From positions 1,626,440-1,690,439 of the forward strand of contig JANPYM010000005.1 in assembly GCA_025890175.1 (NCBI GenBank): a DNA stretch of 64,000 bases, in the 5' to 3' direction. The notes under the pieces were generated by a model. That model ran no database searches. It saw nothing but the letters and a program-made list of their open reading frames with translations, and had not been told where the DNA came from. This DNA comes from Ciborinia camelliae. Its lineage: Eukaryota > Ascomycota > Leotiomycetes > Helotiales > Sclerotiniaceae. Made by a program: the position numbers and the translations under genes. Position 1 is the stretch's first letter; each line of letters begins with the position of its first letter. This document shows, piece by piece, positions 11,495 through 22,562 of the stretch.

Positions 11495-14400
11495 ATGTCC
11501 GACTCCGAAATGGACGAAGATTTGAAGAGAGCTATTGCTCTATCTTTGGACCAAACCTCATCACCAGTTCCAACCCGTGAGAAAAATCTTATCGATCTCA
11601 CCATTTCAGATGACGATGATGACCTTGATGCACCTGTCACAACACATTTTAAATTTTCACAACATGACTCTGTCCAAAGTACAAGCACGGAGGCCAATAA
11701 TGACACCAGTTCTCATCGTGAGTCTAATTTGTACTCCCAAGCTTATTTGTTCAATCATTCTGAATCTAACTCCGTTTGTAGTGTCAAATCAGCCAAGCAG
11801 TACAATACTCAATAGTTTGAATCGTAAGCAGATGGAGGAAGAACGCATGGCAAGATCTCAACAGAGGAGTAAAGCACCAGATGTCATTTCTAAGAAAAGA
11901 AAGCTCGACGAGGAGGTCAATAGTTTGAATCGTAAGCAGATGGAGGAAGAACGCATGGCAAGAGCTCAACAGAGGAGTAAGGCACCAGATGTCATTTCTA
12001 AGAAAAGAAAGGCACCACCCTCCTCGCCGACATCTTCACTTCGCGAAGGTCATCAGCCAAAAGTCTCTAGACCTGAATTGGTACTCCGTAAAGAGACAGA
12101 CAAAGGTCATCGGGAAAGATCTACGGATCGAAACTCCACCGGCAAAGGAACAAACCACGCACTTGATGATAGCCTCGCAGAATCAAACCCCAAGACTGGC
12201 ATAAGAACTTCTGACAACACCGGGAAAGTACCCAGAGATGCTAAACCCGAAGGTGACATCTCAGGTACCGGTGTTCAATTTCCTCATGGAGTAGTGAAAA
12301 AAACCTGGGCTTATGGCTTTCCCCGGGAGGATGACATCAAGATTGAAGAGGTTCTTCAACGCTCAACCCTCGAACATGCTGTGTTGAGCGCCTTTCAAAT
12401 AGAGCCCGATTGGGTTATATCAAAACTCTTACCCACTACTAAGGTTATCTGGGTCTTGCAGGCCAAAACCGAAGCCGAAGTAAGTACAAACTTGGAATGC
12501 TTTGTCCCTACATGCATTTGGTACCCGAGGCCTTGCTTGATTCCATTCCTAAGTCTTTTCAACTTGTCTTCTTTTTCCCGGTCTATTATCGATGTGGCCG
12601 GGCGATTCATGATTCTTGACCTTTAATGAGTTTGACAGTTCAAACTAATACCTTGGATCAAAATCATTTGGCGCCTCAAGAGGTTGATTTGAGGCGTTTC
12701 TTCGTTTTATTTTGTGACTCAACTCGATCTTCTGAAGGAACTCATGCAACTCAGCAAAGTCCCCAACTGTCCCAGCTGCATTCCAACAACGAATGTGTTT
12801 GGTATACTGCATTCGTTTTATATATTGTATTTACTTTTGACATTGGATTTCTTTGAGACATTGAATTTGGTTGGGATATTGAATCCATAAAAGTTTATAG
12901 CCTTCCGAATTTCGAGAGCTTTCAAATTTAAACTGCAGTCCAGGCTGTTGGAAACCCATATCAAGACAACGAGGATTTCAGATTCTATCACTCTACTAGC
13001 GAATTATGGGATAGAATTCATGCACTCTCTTCTAAGTATCATGTTGACTGATATTTTTTAGAAGCTGAACTATAAATCTTCGGCGCCAGAGATATTTCGA
13101 TTTTGCTTTCCATCAATGGAAGGCAATGTTAATTGCATGCATTCAAAACTCCAACTTCTGGCGCATCCTACACACCTGCGATTGGTCATACCCTCTGCGA
13201 ACCTGACGCCATATGATTGGGGAGAGAGAGGTGGGATTATGGAAAATGTGAGTGTCTTGCTTTCATCTCGGGATTGGACTGATACTCGTTGACCAGGTCG
13301 TTTTTTTAATCGATCTCCCAAGACTACCAAATGGCGAGAGAGCGTCTGACGGCCAACTAACACCATTTGCAAAGGAATTGTTGCACTTTCTTGGAGCCAT
13401 GGGACTGCCATCTAGAACGCTGGAGAGTTTCAGAAGTTTTGACTATTCTAATACGAATCATCTGGCACTTGTACATTCCATGTGTGTCCATTTCATAACC
13501 TCTTCAAAATATATCACATCTAACCCCAATCAGTGGAGGGTCTCACTCCGGCACGGAATTGCAACGAACCGGTTATCCTGGGTTGGGTAGGTCTGTAAGC
13601 AGCCTTGGACTGAATACAGACCAGCCCTTGGAGGTTGATTTTGTAGTAAGCCCAAGCTCATTCAGCAAGATATATAATGTAACGTTGATATCAGACACTA
13701 ACCCCAAGTCCCGACAGACTGCGTCTATTGGTAATCTTGATGACCGATTTCTCCGAACAATATATTTGGCTTCACAAGGTGAGCATGCTATTTTGACATC
13801 TGCATCATTTCCGAACTTTCCCCAGACTTTAATTTATGACCTGCCTTATCACGAGGATAACAACATCCGCAGGGTTCAAGTGGGCCCTCTAATACGAACA
13901 CACAATCTTCCCTTCTTGTCGCTAAACCGGGGATTGAATTAATACATACTACTAGGCGATAACGGATACAAGGAATACAAGTGGAGAACAGAGAAGCCCG
14001 CAGGGTCCAAAACGGAATCCGTGATGGAGAAACAGCTTTCAGAAGAAATTGAGCGCAGGTTCCGCGTGTATTTTCCCAGGTATGTTTATTGACCTTGCAT
14101 ATTAGAATTGGTTGTTCAATGCCCATATACAGCAAAGAAACAATTATAGAAAGCAAGGGTGGTACAGATGTAAGGAAACTCCAAAAAATGATCGTTACTA
14201 GGATAAGCGCTGCAGATGATCACTAACATTACGATTACAGGCTGCTGGCACGATTTGCTTTCGATCGAAATGGTACGATGCAAGTAGTTTCCCAAAAAAC
14301 CTCATGCGTGAATGTCAAAGTCGTAGGAAGGGATTATTGATGCACAACAAGATGCTATTCGTAAGATCCCAGAAGTCTCAACAAAGTCCACGACCTATAG

Positions 14401-14767
14401 CATGGGCATATGTTGGAAGCGCGAATCTTTCCGAGAGTGCATGGCAAGTCTTTTCCGTTTTCACATAATTCTTTGCTCCCCCCAACCTCGCTGTAGCGAG
14501 ATAATGCCAGCGCAGACAGACAGCTAACCTGCCGAATAAAGGGGCCGTATGGTGAAGGACCGAGTAACAAAAGCGCCTAAGTTGAATTGCAGAAATTGGG
14601 AATGCGGTGTTTTGTTTTCCATCCCCGTCACCGATTTAAATGCACCAGCCACTAAATCGGGCATACCGACCATGGATGCTTTTGATGGGTCTATCCCCGT
14701 GCCCATGGTTTTCCCGGGCAGTACGTATGGATCGAAGCATCCATGGTATTACGACGAAAATCCTTAA
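11495..14767 (+). CDS. TDP1: Tyrosyl-DNA phosphodiesterase 1
   Basis: DNA-repair enzyme that cleaves 3'-phosphotyrosyl bonds left by trapped topoisomerase I. Ten exons give 684 residues: 11495-11717, 11782-12479, 13062-13247, 13297-13481, 13534-13645, 13718-13778, 13956-14079, 14133-14169, 14241-14443, 14542-14767. All joins hold frame. Both HxK(N) catalytic motifs are present: MHSK (His334, Lys336) and MHNK (His577, Lys579) with GSANLSESAWG. Other landmarks are PYDWGERGGIMEN, GGSHSGTE and the C-terminal PWYYDENP. A ubiquitin-interacting motif (EDLKRAIALSLD) lies at about residues 8-20. Residues 85-151 are a near-perfect 36-residue tandem duplication with KKRK signals. Oddities: intron 2 is 582 nt, and the last intron (14444-14541) is GC-AG, required to form the Trp codon of SAWG. 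Confidence 0.93.
11811..12011 (+). repeat. Tandem 108-bp coding duplication in TDP1
   Basis: Copy 1 is 11811-11918. Copy 2 starts at 11919 and matches until about 12011, with two base differences that I can see. Each copy encodes NSLNRKQMEEERMAR..QQRSKAP followed by DVISKKRK, so the basic nuclear-localisation-like KKRK is doubled. The near identity points to a recent duplication. Confidence 0.9.
12480..13061 (+). other. Unusually long intron 2 of TDP1
   Basis: 582 nt between QAKTEAE and KLNYKSS, bounded by GTAAGT and TTTTAG. Family alignment by eye needs nothing between the two exons, so this is all intron. It carries a perfect 8-bp inverted repeat, CGCCTCAA and TTGAGGCG, near 12672-12697. 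No internal exon, tRNA or transposon gene seen. Confidence 0.7.
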
Positions 14768-14805
14768 TCAAGCCAATCTTCCGGTGCGATGATTTCCCTA
14801 TTGGA

Positions 14806-15066
14806 GCTTCTCGGGTGTTAAGCCTAAGGTGGAATCCATGAATGAGGATACCGTTCTACAACCTGCGTTCTAACTTGAGGGCTGAAGGTCTTCGTTGCGC
14901 GAAACTGCGGTGTGCCACGTGCTGTTGGGTATTAGAAATTTGCTTCTCGGATGTTAAGCCTAAGGTGGAATCCATGAATGAGGATACCGTCCCACAGTCT
15001 GCGTTATGGGCTGAAGGTTTTGGTTTCGACTGCGGTGTGCCACGTGCTGTTGGGTATTAGAAATTT
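14806..15066. repeat. Two tandem copies of a ~136-bp unit just downstream of TDP1
   Basis: Copy 1 begins at 14806 and copy 2 at 14942. Shared blocks include GTTAAGCCTAAGGTGGAATC, CATGAATGAGGATACCGT and GTGCCACGTGCTGTTGGGTA, each with a few changes. Copy 2 is about 11 bp shorter. A CACGTG E-box-like hexamer lies in each copy. The start is 39 nt past the TDP1 stop, so the repeat probably falls in its 3' UTR or terminator region. Confidence 0.9.
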
Positions 15067-16412
15067 TCTCTCTCACGATAAGCACGTAGTTCAGTAATAT
15101 GCAGATCTGCAGAATACAACGTCCACAACCGCTTAGGATCTAGGTTCTATGAAACGTGTTCGTAGGGTAGTTTTCTTGATTAATCTACCCTGAAGGCAGG
15201 CCCCTGACCTAGGGAAAATGCGGAGAAGCTCTTAGTCGTATTATTATGGACATGTTGAGAACAACGAAGAAAGTCATGGTTGTATGATCGTATCATGCCG
15301 AACCCTTGAAAGTAGATGCAAAGTCGCCAAGGTAAAATTCCATTTCCTGAAGACGGTGAAAGAAGATTGCTCTCTCTTCTCTACAATAATATCACTCGCC
15401 CAAAAGGGACCGAACAAGGCGAATCCCACTCCAGGATACTTGTACCGGCAATAGATCTGCATTGCCGATGCCGTCGACATTCCATGGGGAGCTTGATCTC
15501 GTATCAAACCCCAGGTGAACAAAACTATTCCATGATTTGCTTGGTTTCGCTTTTCAAATCGGTTTCTTAATTCTAGTGATGCATCACGATCCTGCACAGC
15601 CCTAGATGGACAATATACCGACAATATTTCATTATATTATACATGAGGAAAAGCATAGAACATTTTATATACTGGCAGCGCAAAAAGAATCACATTTATG
15701 TTTGGGGAAAAATCATGATATGACCGTCCTCGCGAGAGTGCAGTACATACTGACAAAATGCAATATAGTATGGATTTACGATGTTCGTCCATTGTTTTAT
15801 GTACCCGTACCTAAGTAACCTAACCAATATCTAAATCAATACAGTTAGAAAGTCAGGGTGAGCGAGGTAAGTTAATCAGGTAGACCCTTGTTTTATGGTA
15901 TATGGCATAATTCGCTTCCAGGTCCTTTTTAGTCAATCGACTCAACCCACAGACCGCCCCTCCTCCTCCTCCTCCTCCTCGACTTCATGGATTCATGGAC
16001 CTCGTCTGAGTCGTCTCGCAGAATCGTTGAATCGCGATGTACGGTACGGAGTATAGTAATGACCTGTGCAAAGTTACAAATACCGCAGCAAATCCCTCGG
16101 CCCAAAGCCACAAACAAGGGTACCGGTAGGCATTTAGGGGTATCCTTATATAGAGGGTCCGGAACTTGCCTTCGTCGAGGACTCGAATGGTACCTATAGC
16201 AATATTAGCCAAGTTGCCAACCCTATCAAAATTTCTATCTATTTGGCTTGAAGTTGGAACCATTCAAAATAAGGATAACCTTCATGGAGCAGGGGAGTTT
16301 GGGACTGAAGATCTTAAGGATATACTGTAAATCCCTAAATGAGGGGTTTTAAGGATATTGCCTATCTTCCCACCGTAAATCCAAGGGTTTTCCTCTAAGG
16401 GGGGAAGGGGTT

Positions 16413-16429
16413 GGGGGGGGGGGGGGGGG
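16413..16429 (+). repeat. Poly-G run with flanking G tracts
   Basis: Seventeen consecutive G, preceded by G tracts at 16399-16410. It could form a quadruplex on the plus strand. Runs this long are also prone to assembly length error. Confidence 0.9.
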
Positions 16430-16612
16430 TCTTGATCGAATGGTTTCGCTGTAAAACAATTTTGGAGATATCATTTGGAAGAATTGGAGAAAAAACAAAC
16501 ATATTGGCAAGATTACAATTTACAGCTGCTTGACATAGACTTGTCCACACAACAACTTTGCTCCTATGTTCGGTTGTTGGGGTCTTTTGACAGTTGAAAC
16601 GGCGAAACCAAA

Positions 16613-16930
16613 ATGGCTTCGTCTACATTGTACAAAGCTTCGGCGATCTTCACTAGCATTGATTGCCGATCAATATGCGCGTGCCACTTTTCGCATTTCA
16701 GCCGTTGGGCAGCTGTGCACTACTCGCAGTCTGACGACTCACAGTCTCACAGCGTTCCAGTCTCCCACATCAGAAACAGCAAGGGTGCATCACGCACTTT
16801 GATAGAAGACACACTAGTTACTAACTCGTCTCTCGTTCAGATTCTTCAGAAGTTCCAAGCTCCAGAACAGCGCTTGCCATCCAGTGAAATTACTCCCCTT
16901 AATTTGAGAGAAGCGGATCTTGATTCTTGA
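16613..16930 (+). CDS. Possible small hypothetical protein (105 aa)
   Basis: Open frame of 105 residues with a good start context (AAAATGGC). It begins MASSTLYKASAIF and is Ser-rich with six Cys and His in the first half; the second half (LVQILQKFQAPEQRLPSSEI) looks like a soluble helix. There is no recognisable domain. It could be a small lineage-specific gene or a chance frame in gene-poor DNA. It ends at TGA 16928-16930, followed by AT-rich sequence with ATT microsatellites. Confidence 0.3.
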   Translation: MASSTLYKASAIFTSIDCRSICACHFSHFSRWAAVHYSQSDDSQSHSVPVSHIRNSKGASRTLIEDTLVTNSSLVQILQKFQAPEQRLPSSEITPLNLREADLDS

Positions 16931-17166
16931 CAAGGACTAGGTGAATGAGCACCAGTGACAAAACAATCAACTGATCAAGGTTACACGAGAATTTGGCGGG
17001 GATATATTCTGTTCATTATTAGCTAGGTAGATAGATGTTGTTATTATTATTATCGTTATTATTACTGCTATTATTATTATTATTATTACCATATATTTAT
17101 TATTAGACGGTAGTTATAAGGGTCCGAGTCGGAAGGAGGTAGAAGGTAGTGAAATGATCTGTTGCA

Positions 17167-17234
17167 AATGAATGAATGAATGAATGAATACATAAATGAA
17201 TGTGGACATTCCCCTCCCCTCCCCTCCCCTCCCC
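17167..17234. repeat. AATG and CCCCT microsatellites
   Basis: About six AATG units (17167-17190) followed by about five CCCCT units (17211-17234). Simple-sequence DNA. Confidence 0.85.
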
Positions 17235-17965
17235 AGGCCCTGTTATTAATCTAGGATCTGCTCGAGGAAGAATATGAGACTTCAAGTCTTAAAAGTCTCA
17301 AATCCTTCATTACTTTCCTTGTAGGCTCAGTAGATCAGTCAGGGCTTTGCCGGTGAATAAAAACTTGATCAATCTCCGACCCTCCGTCCGTTTCCTTCTG
17401 TCTTCTGTAAATTGGAGTCTGCATGGTGAGTGAGTGCACGTGGACAATGGACAATGGACAATAGAGAAGACGGACGGCGGTAGATGATAGACAATCGTGG
17501 TCCTTGGTCCTTGGTCCATGTCCATGTCCATGCCCATGAAATATATTATATACCTACTTCATACCTAGTACCTACTAGGTATGAAGATAGATATATATAA
17601 ATATATATCTGCACACAACAAATCAGACCACAGCAAATATGCATTAATTAATTCCCCTTGGCATGGGACGTTTTTCTCTACAGTAATTTATTATGTGAAG
17701 AGGCAGGAATCAGGACTGTGTCATAATAGGTGGACATTTGAAGTCAATATCAATCATAGCCCAATAATGATAATAATAGGTAATTAATTAATTAATTGAT
17801 CTTTCCATCTGGAAAGTTGAAATATAAATGAAGATATTCATGAAGATTTGTTCATATGCTGCTGACTGTACAGTTCCCAATATTATCATTTGGATTGTAT
17901 CTATTGTATCATATCCTATCATCGAATCATACCATGTACGGAGAATACCCATCCCATCCATACGT

Positions 17966-18037
17966 ACACATTTCCTACACATTTTCTACACATTTCCTAC
18001 ACATTTTCTACACACTTTCTACACATTTTCTACACAC
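17966..18037. repeat. 11-bp minisatellite
   Basis: Unit TACACATTTYC is repeated six to seven times with one-base variants, so that all three frames read as repetitive peptides. No coding role is likely. Confidence 0.85.
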
Positions 18038-19299
18038 ACACTACTATGGCGGACTACACGCCAATGCTAATGTATCCGATTGGTTGTGATGAACTACCTA
18101 CCTCACAGCCTTCAAAGTTCACAGACTTTCACAGACCTCCTCACTATGTTTTCTTAATCGGGTTGAACCGATGATGATCGATGAAAGATGAGATGAGAGA
18201 TGCTCTTTAGGTTCATGGCCTCGATGAATCAATCGATGATCCCAAGCTCTCCCAAGCTCCCAAGCTCCCAAGTTCCAAACTTCCAACCTTCCAACATATC
18301 AATTTATCAATCTGATTCTCATCCCACAATTCCCTGTGCTCGATAGATTATACAGTAGGTACTGTAATATGAACTGTACTCTTGGTACTATTGGAAACAT
18401 GGTCTGATCTGATCTGATCCGATCTGATCTAATGAATCAAATCCGAGTTATTCGATTCAAAACTGCATTATCGAGAAGTTTGATCAGCTAGGTAGGTGGC
18501 GTCCCATACTTCTCATAAACTTATAAGTGTACCCGTCGCCAGAAGACCAGGCCAACCAAGTGCATATAAAAGATATGACTATGATTATGATTATGAAAAA
18601 TGAGCTTCGTTCTTATAACTTCTTATGAGCTCTAAAGTCAAATCAAATCGATATCAAAGACTCGAAGTTTATGCTCGGATATTTTTGTGGTACGCATCAT
18701 ACCGGTCCATACCACCGTACTACCACTCTAGTAATCTCCCAGACATCATTGATTATCATTGGTTCGAAATCTGAGAATTTGAAAGCTTTGATACAATAAA
18801 TAATACCTACATCCAACAAGAGCTATGAATGATATACCACTGTAAGTCTGTAACCGTGAATGCGGAGCTGTTGCATACATATTTGTTCGGAGAAGAAGAA
18901 AGTATGATTGCAAAGTTTGCTATAGTACATATAGCTTCTTGTCTTCCTCCTTCGACGTTTATGTATGTATCTATGTACTCAAGTCGTATGGCAAGTACAG
19001 GACAGTACAACGAGACAACGAGCGCTTGAATTACCCTCAACGTCGTAAACCAGGGTGATATAATGAGGGGAAGAACCAGACGAACCAATACTGGACATAA
19101 CGGCTTGCAAGGATAAGGAACCCAATGTAATTGTTGACCTCTTGCAATAAGGATCATCCAAGGTTTCTCCAATTTGTTTTACGTTCGTCTTCAGGTTCGC
19201 AGCCATTGTCCAGTGTTTCTCGAGCACAGAAGACTGAAGAGGTCGTTTCAACGACCGAAAACTTAGATTCATGTACGCTCGTGTACGGTACCCCTATAC

Positions 19300-19801
19300 C
19301 GAAACCCCTCGGTTGATATCAGAGGGACCATCAATGTCACACTCAATCAGTTCGAAAAGATATGTGATGGTGTGGGATTTGTTACGGCTTGGATACCGGA
19401 CTGTGTCACCGTGCAAGCTCGTGTGGGCGGACATACCTCCATAGATTTTAGAGAAACCCAACGTCTTTTTCATGACAGTATCAGCATTTACCCATTCCAT
19501 TGGAGACGCACCAGATGTTTCGGCGTATTCGAAACGTTCAGCAGTGAAAATTTATGTTACAACTTACCAATACTGCTGGACGTTCTTCTACGTTGAATCT
19601 GTGACATCCGAGGGCGGATTTCATCTTCTGGATTCAATGGACCCATCATTCTTTGTCATGAGAAACTTGTCATGAGAAACTTGCCACGGGAGACTGAACA
19701 TAGGGGCAACAGCACAGATCCGGGATGAGCAGAGTGTCAGCTTCAATGTGTCAAATGGACTTTATTTGAGTAAATTCATTGGTGCCTTTGACACTTCCTA
19801 A
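19300..19801 (+). pseudogene. Possible degraded coding remnant
   Basis: Plus-strand stretches with coding character occur in more than one frame. One frame gives TTYQYCWTFFYVESVTSEG and FHLLDSMDPSFFVMRN near 19554-19672; another gives AQIRDEQSVSFNVSNGLYL, ending in TAA at 19799-19801. Stops and a 14-bp tandem duplication (GTCATGAGAAACTT, near 19657-19684) break continuity. I do not recognise the family. Chance open frames are an alternative explanation. Confidence 0.25.
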
Positions 19802-20304
19802 CGGCAACTTGACGGAGAAATGGTATGAACACTTTGAATCTTGAATTGCCTGGCTGCAAAATACAGTAATGATATATTTGGGTTTAGCGTTATTTGGGTT
19901 TTAAACCAAGGTATCTATGCTATGTATGTGGTTTTACTGTATTAGAATTTATCATTTCAAATACTAGAATTATATGTTTGTTATTTTTTTTGATAGAGTA
20001 GAGATTTGATTACATAGTTACCTACTGTCGTTACCCAAGTACCAGGTAGTTAGTTATTCAATTGGTGAACAACTATTAGTGAAGGGAATTGAATTGTTAT
20101 AAATTTATACTTACCTAATGAAGTCGAGAAGACTTGAGATTGGAGATTCGAGAAAGAGTCGGCCTGCTATGTGTGTAACATGGCCCAGTATTTCAGGCGG
20201 CGTATGTATTGATCTGAGCACTACCTACCTAGAGGCTAGGGAGTCATGACTAGACACTAGACCGCAGACATCACCAGTGAGCAGTGATCACCCATCGTTT
20301 TTTA

Positions 20305-20353
20305 TCTTCATCTTCATTCATTCATTCATTCATTCATTCATTCGTTCGTTCAT
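20305..20353. repeat. CATT/CGTT microsatellite
   Basis: About ten ATTC units with late CGTT variants in the WOPR upstream region. A TGA/GAT run follows at 20666-20688. Confidence 0.85.
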
Positions 20354-21835
20354 TAATGCTGTAACAGTGTACTTACGGGTGTATGTATATGGGTGACCGT
20401 GTCGTATGGATGTATTCCTTAGACTTGGTGACTTGGTCTCTCTTGGAAACTCGCGCCTGGATCACAGAAAGTCCTGATGATGAGTAAACTGAGTCTCGAA
20501 AGTTGAAAATTTCAAAGTTGAGTCTCATAAATTCATATCATAGTGATCCCACTGGAATTTGGGTCCCATATTGAGTCCCTGCACTGCATTGCACTGGCAC
20601 TGGCGCTACACTGGACTGCACAGTCTGCACTGAGTTGTTACACGTAAGTTACAAGTTAAACACTCTGATGATGATGATGATGATGATCAAATAATAAGAA
20701 TAATAAGAATACCTAGGATCTAGATAGGGTAGGGTCCGTATGGAGTCCTAAGGATAGGAGTCGTAGCTTGAGTGGAAGGTCAGTACGGTAGGACTTGATT
20801 ATTCTTGAAGGTGCTAGCTAGTCGCCTACTGGTAGGTAGTTGTATTACAGTACCGGCGATAAACCATCCACATAATATAGCCGATGTCCATGTAATACAT
20901 ACAGTACAGGTAAGTAGGTAGTAAGTGATGCACACTATCTAGGTAGTAGGTAGTAGGTACTTTGTACTTTGTTCCGTCGACGGTACAGTCTACGGTACAG
21001 TCGGTCTAAAGTACAGTCTACAGTCTACTTTACTTCCTACATTCCTAATATCCTACCGTCTACCGTCTACTTCCTCCAATCCTAGTATCCTACGCTCTAC
21101 AATCCACAATCTACAGTCTCCTGCACAGATATATGATCACCACTAACTATCTAACGACTAGTGAGTCGTGACTAGACTAGGACTCACCACCTTTACCACC
21201 GTACCACTGTACTACTGTACCACTTTACCACTCTACCCTACATAAAACTCCACAACTTACAAGTCATACCCAGTAGTCCAGTATTCCAGCAACCCAGTAT
21301 CCCAGGAACCCAGGTTCTCAGACTCGCAGACGCTTAGTCGCTCAATCCGACTCCCAGACACTCCCAGCACCTTTTGCAAGAGACTTAACTTAAAGTCTTG
21401 GCATGTCCACTTCCTAACTTCAAGCAGAATCAACCATTCAATGGAATAATGGAATAATGGAACATCGATTTCCAGTGTCCACCTGCAGCCCGCTACCAAT
21501 AATAATATGCCTACCCAAATTTCAATATGATTATATGACTATCAATGCATACCAAATTCCAAGATGACTACGAGACTGCCATCCTGCCACACGACCACGC
21601 ATGCATTTTAGACAGATGAAGACCAAAATTGGTTTCGTAGAAGATAAAAAGACTTGTATTGTATGTAGTGAGTAACTTGTAAGCATGTGAATTGTCAATT
21701 GTAATCTTGTACAAAGCAATAATGCAATCAGTTTAATGCCTGGCGTACAGTCCCAATAATAATCACTCAGATCAGTCTGTACACTCTGGAACCATTTGTT
21801 GATGTCCGTCTGTTACAAATTCCACTTTTCAAACA

Positions 21836-21878
21836 TCCCTCCCTCCCTCCTTCCTTCCTTCCCTCCTTTCCTCCTTAA
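21836..21878 (+). promoter_or_regulatory. Pyrimidine-rich tract, likely near the WOPR transcription start
   Basis: CCCTCCCTCC and TTCCTTCC units. Such CT blocks often lie just upstream of transcription starts in filamentous ascomycetes. If so, the WOPR mRNA has a leader of roughly 600-700 nt. Inference from position and composition. Confidence 0.4.
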
Positions 21879-22407
21879 GCTAAGCGTGCGGTATCCGCTC
21901 TTTCCTCTGCTCTACTAAATCATTTGAGGTATATTTTAGCTCTTTTTCTCCCTCCCCCGCAACTTCTCTCCTCTCAATTACACTTTCGATTCTTGATATT
22001 ATTTGGTTCTTCATCTAAAAAAAACTTCCAAAGATATCTTTCCTTCTATTCATCTGCATACGAATAGAATCATTTCTGAACGTATCGATCGAAGCTCAAA
22101 TTCGTTCGCACCTCGTTATCCTGATCCCGTGAACATTTAATATCCTCACGATCCCACAAGAACATTCCACGAAAGGAACCTTACAGCATAATACCCCTAA
22201 TACTTCAATTTACATTACACTTTTTCAGCCTTATATTCTACCATTATACTTTATATTAGGTCGTTGCCGTGAGGAACGCGTGAAGCCGACAACTATTAGC
22301 TTCTTCTCTTCCCTACCTAACATCATCGAAGTTCGAAGGTTCGATATTCAAACCTCGTTGCTCATTATTCGATATTCGATATTCTAAACCCATTTGTTAT
22401 TCAGTAA

Positions 22408-22476
22408 ATGAACCGAGGAAATCGTCACCACTACGCTACTACATACACCACCTTCTCTCACCCGCCCCTTCCTTAA
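22408..22476 (+). promoter_or_regulatory. Upstream open reading frame in the WOPR leader
   Basis: ATG at 22408 (context TAAATGAA) is followed by 22 codons (MNRGNRHHYATTYTTFSHPP...) and TAA at 22474-22476. It ends 86 nt before the main ATG at 22563. I saw no earlier ATG between about 21900 and 22408, so it would be the first AUG met by scanning ribosomes if transcription starts near the CT tract. This suggests translational control, not proven. Confidence 0.5.
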
Positions 22477-22562
22477 TTGGCCTTCTTTCCTCACTCAATT
22501 GTCATCGATACACATTACAACCTGACTGTTACACTTTACACTACATCAGATCAAACTTCACA

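Larger units (their letters stand above)
14768..22407. other. Large gene-poor region upstream of the WOPR regulator
   Basis: About 7.6 kb with no convincing intact gene. It holds simple repeats (listed separately), a 17-base G run, AT-rich blocks, many TACCTACC/AGGTAGGT motifs, and scraps of coding-like sequence near 16613-16930 and 19300-19801. Ryp1/Wor1-class genes in other fungi have unusually large intergenic control regions, and this position fits that pattern. Which parts are regulatory cannot be seen from sequence alone. Confidence 0.6.

Noticed and set aside
15929..16263. 92-codon ATG-initiated minus-strand frame
   Set aside because: Mixed composition, no recognisable domain, overlaps CTC microsatellite DNA and another frame of equal quality.
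17966..18037. Regularly spaced repeat that could suggest a CRISPR-like array
   Set aside because: The 11-bp units are head to tail without spacers; it is a eukaryotic minisatellite.
18760..18780. GGTTCGAAATC resembling a tRNA T-loop
   Set aside because: No matching acceptor stem, D-loop or anticodon arm could be found around it.
18807..19272. Minus-strand frames of 97-121 codons
   Set aside because: Overlapping frames of similar length with no domain; one lacks an ATG. Not enough to call a gene.
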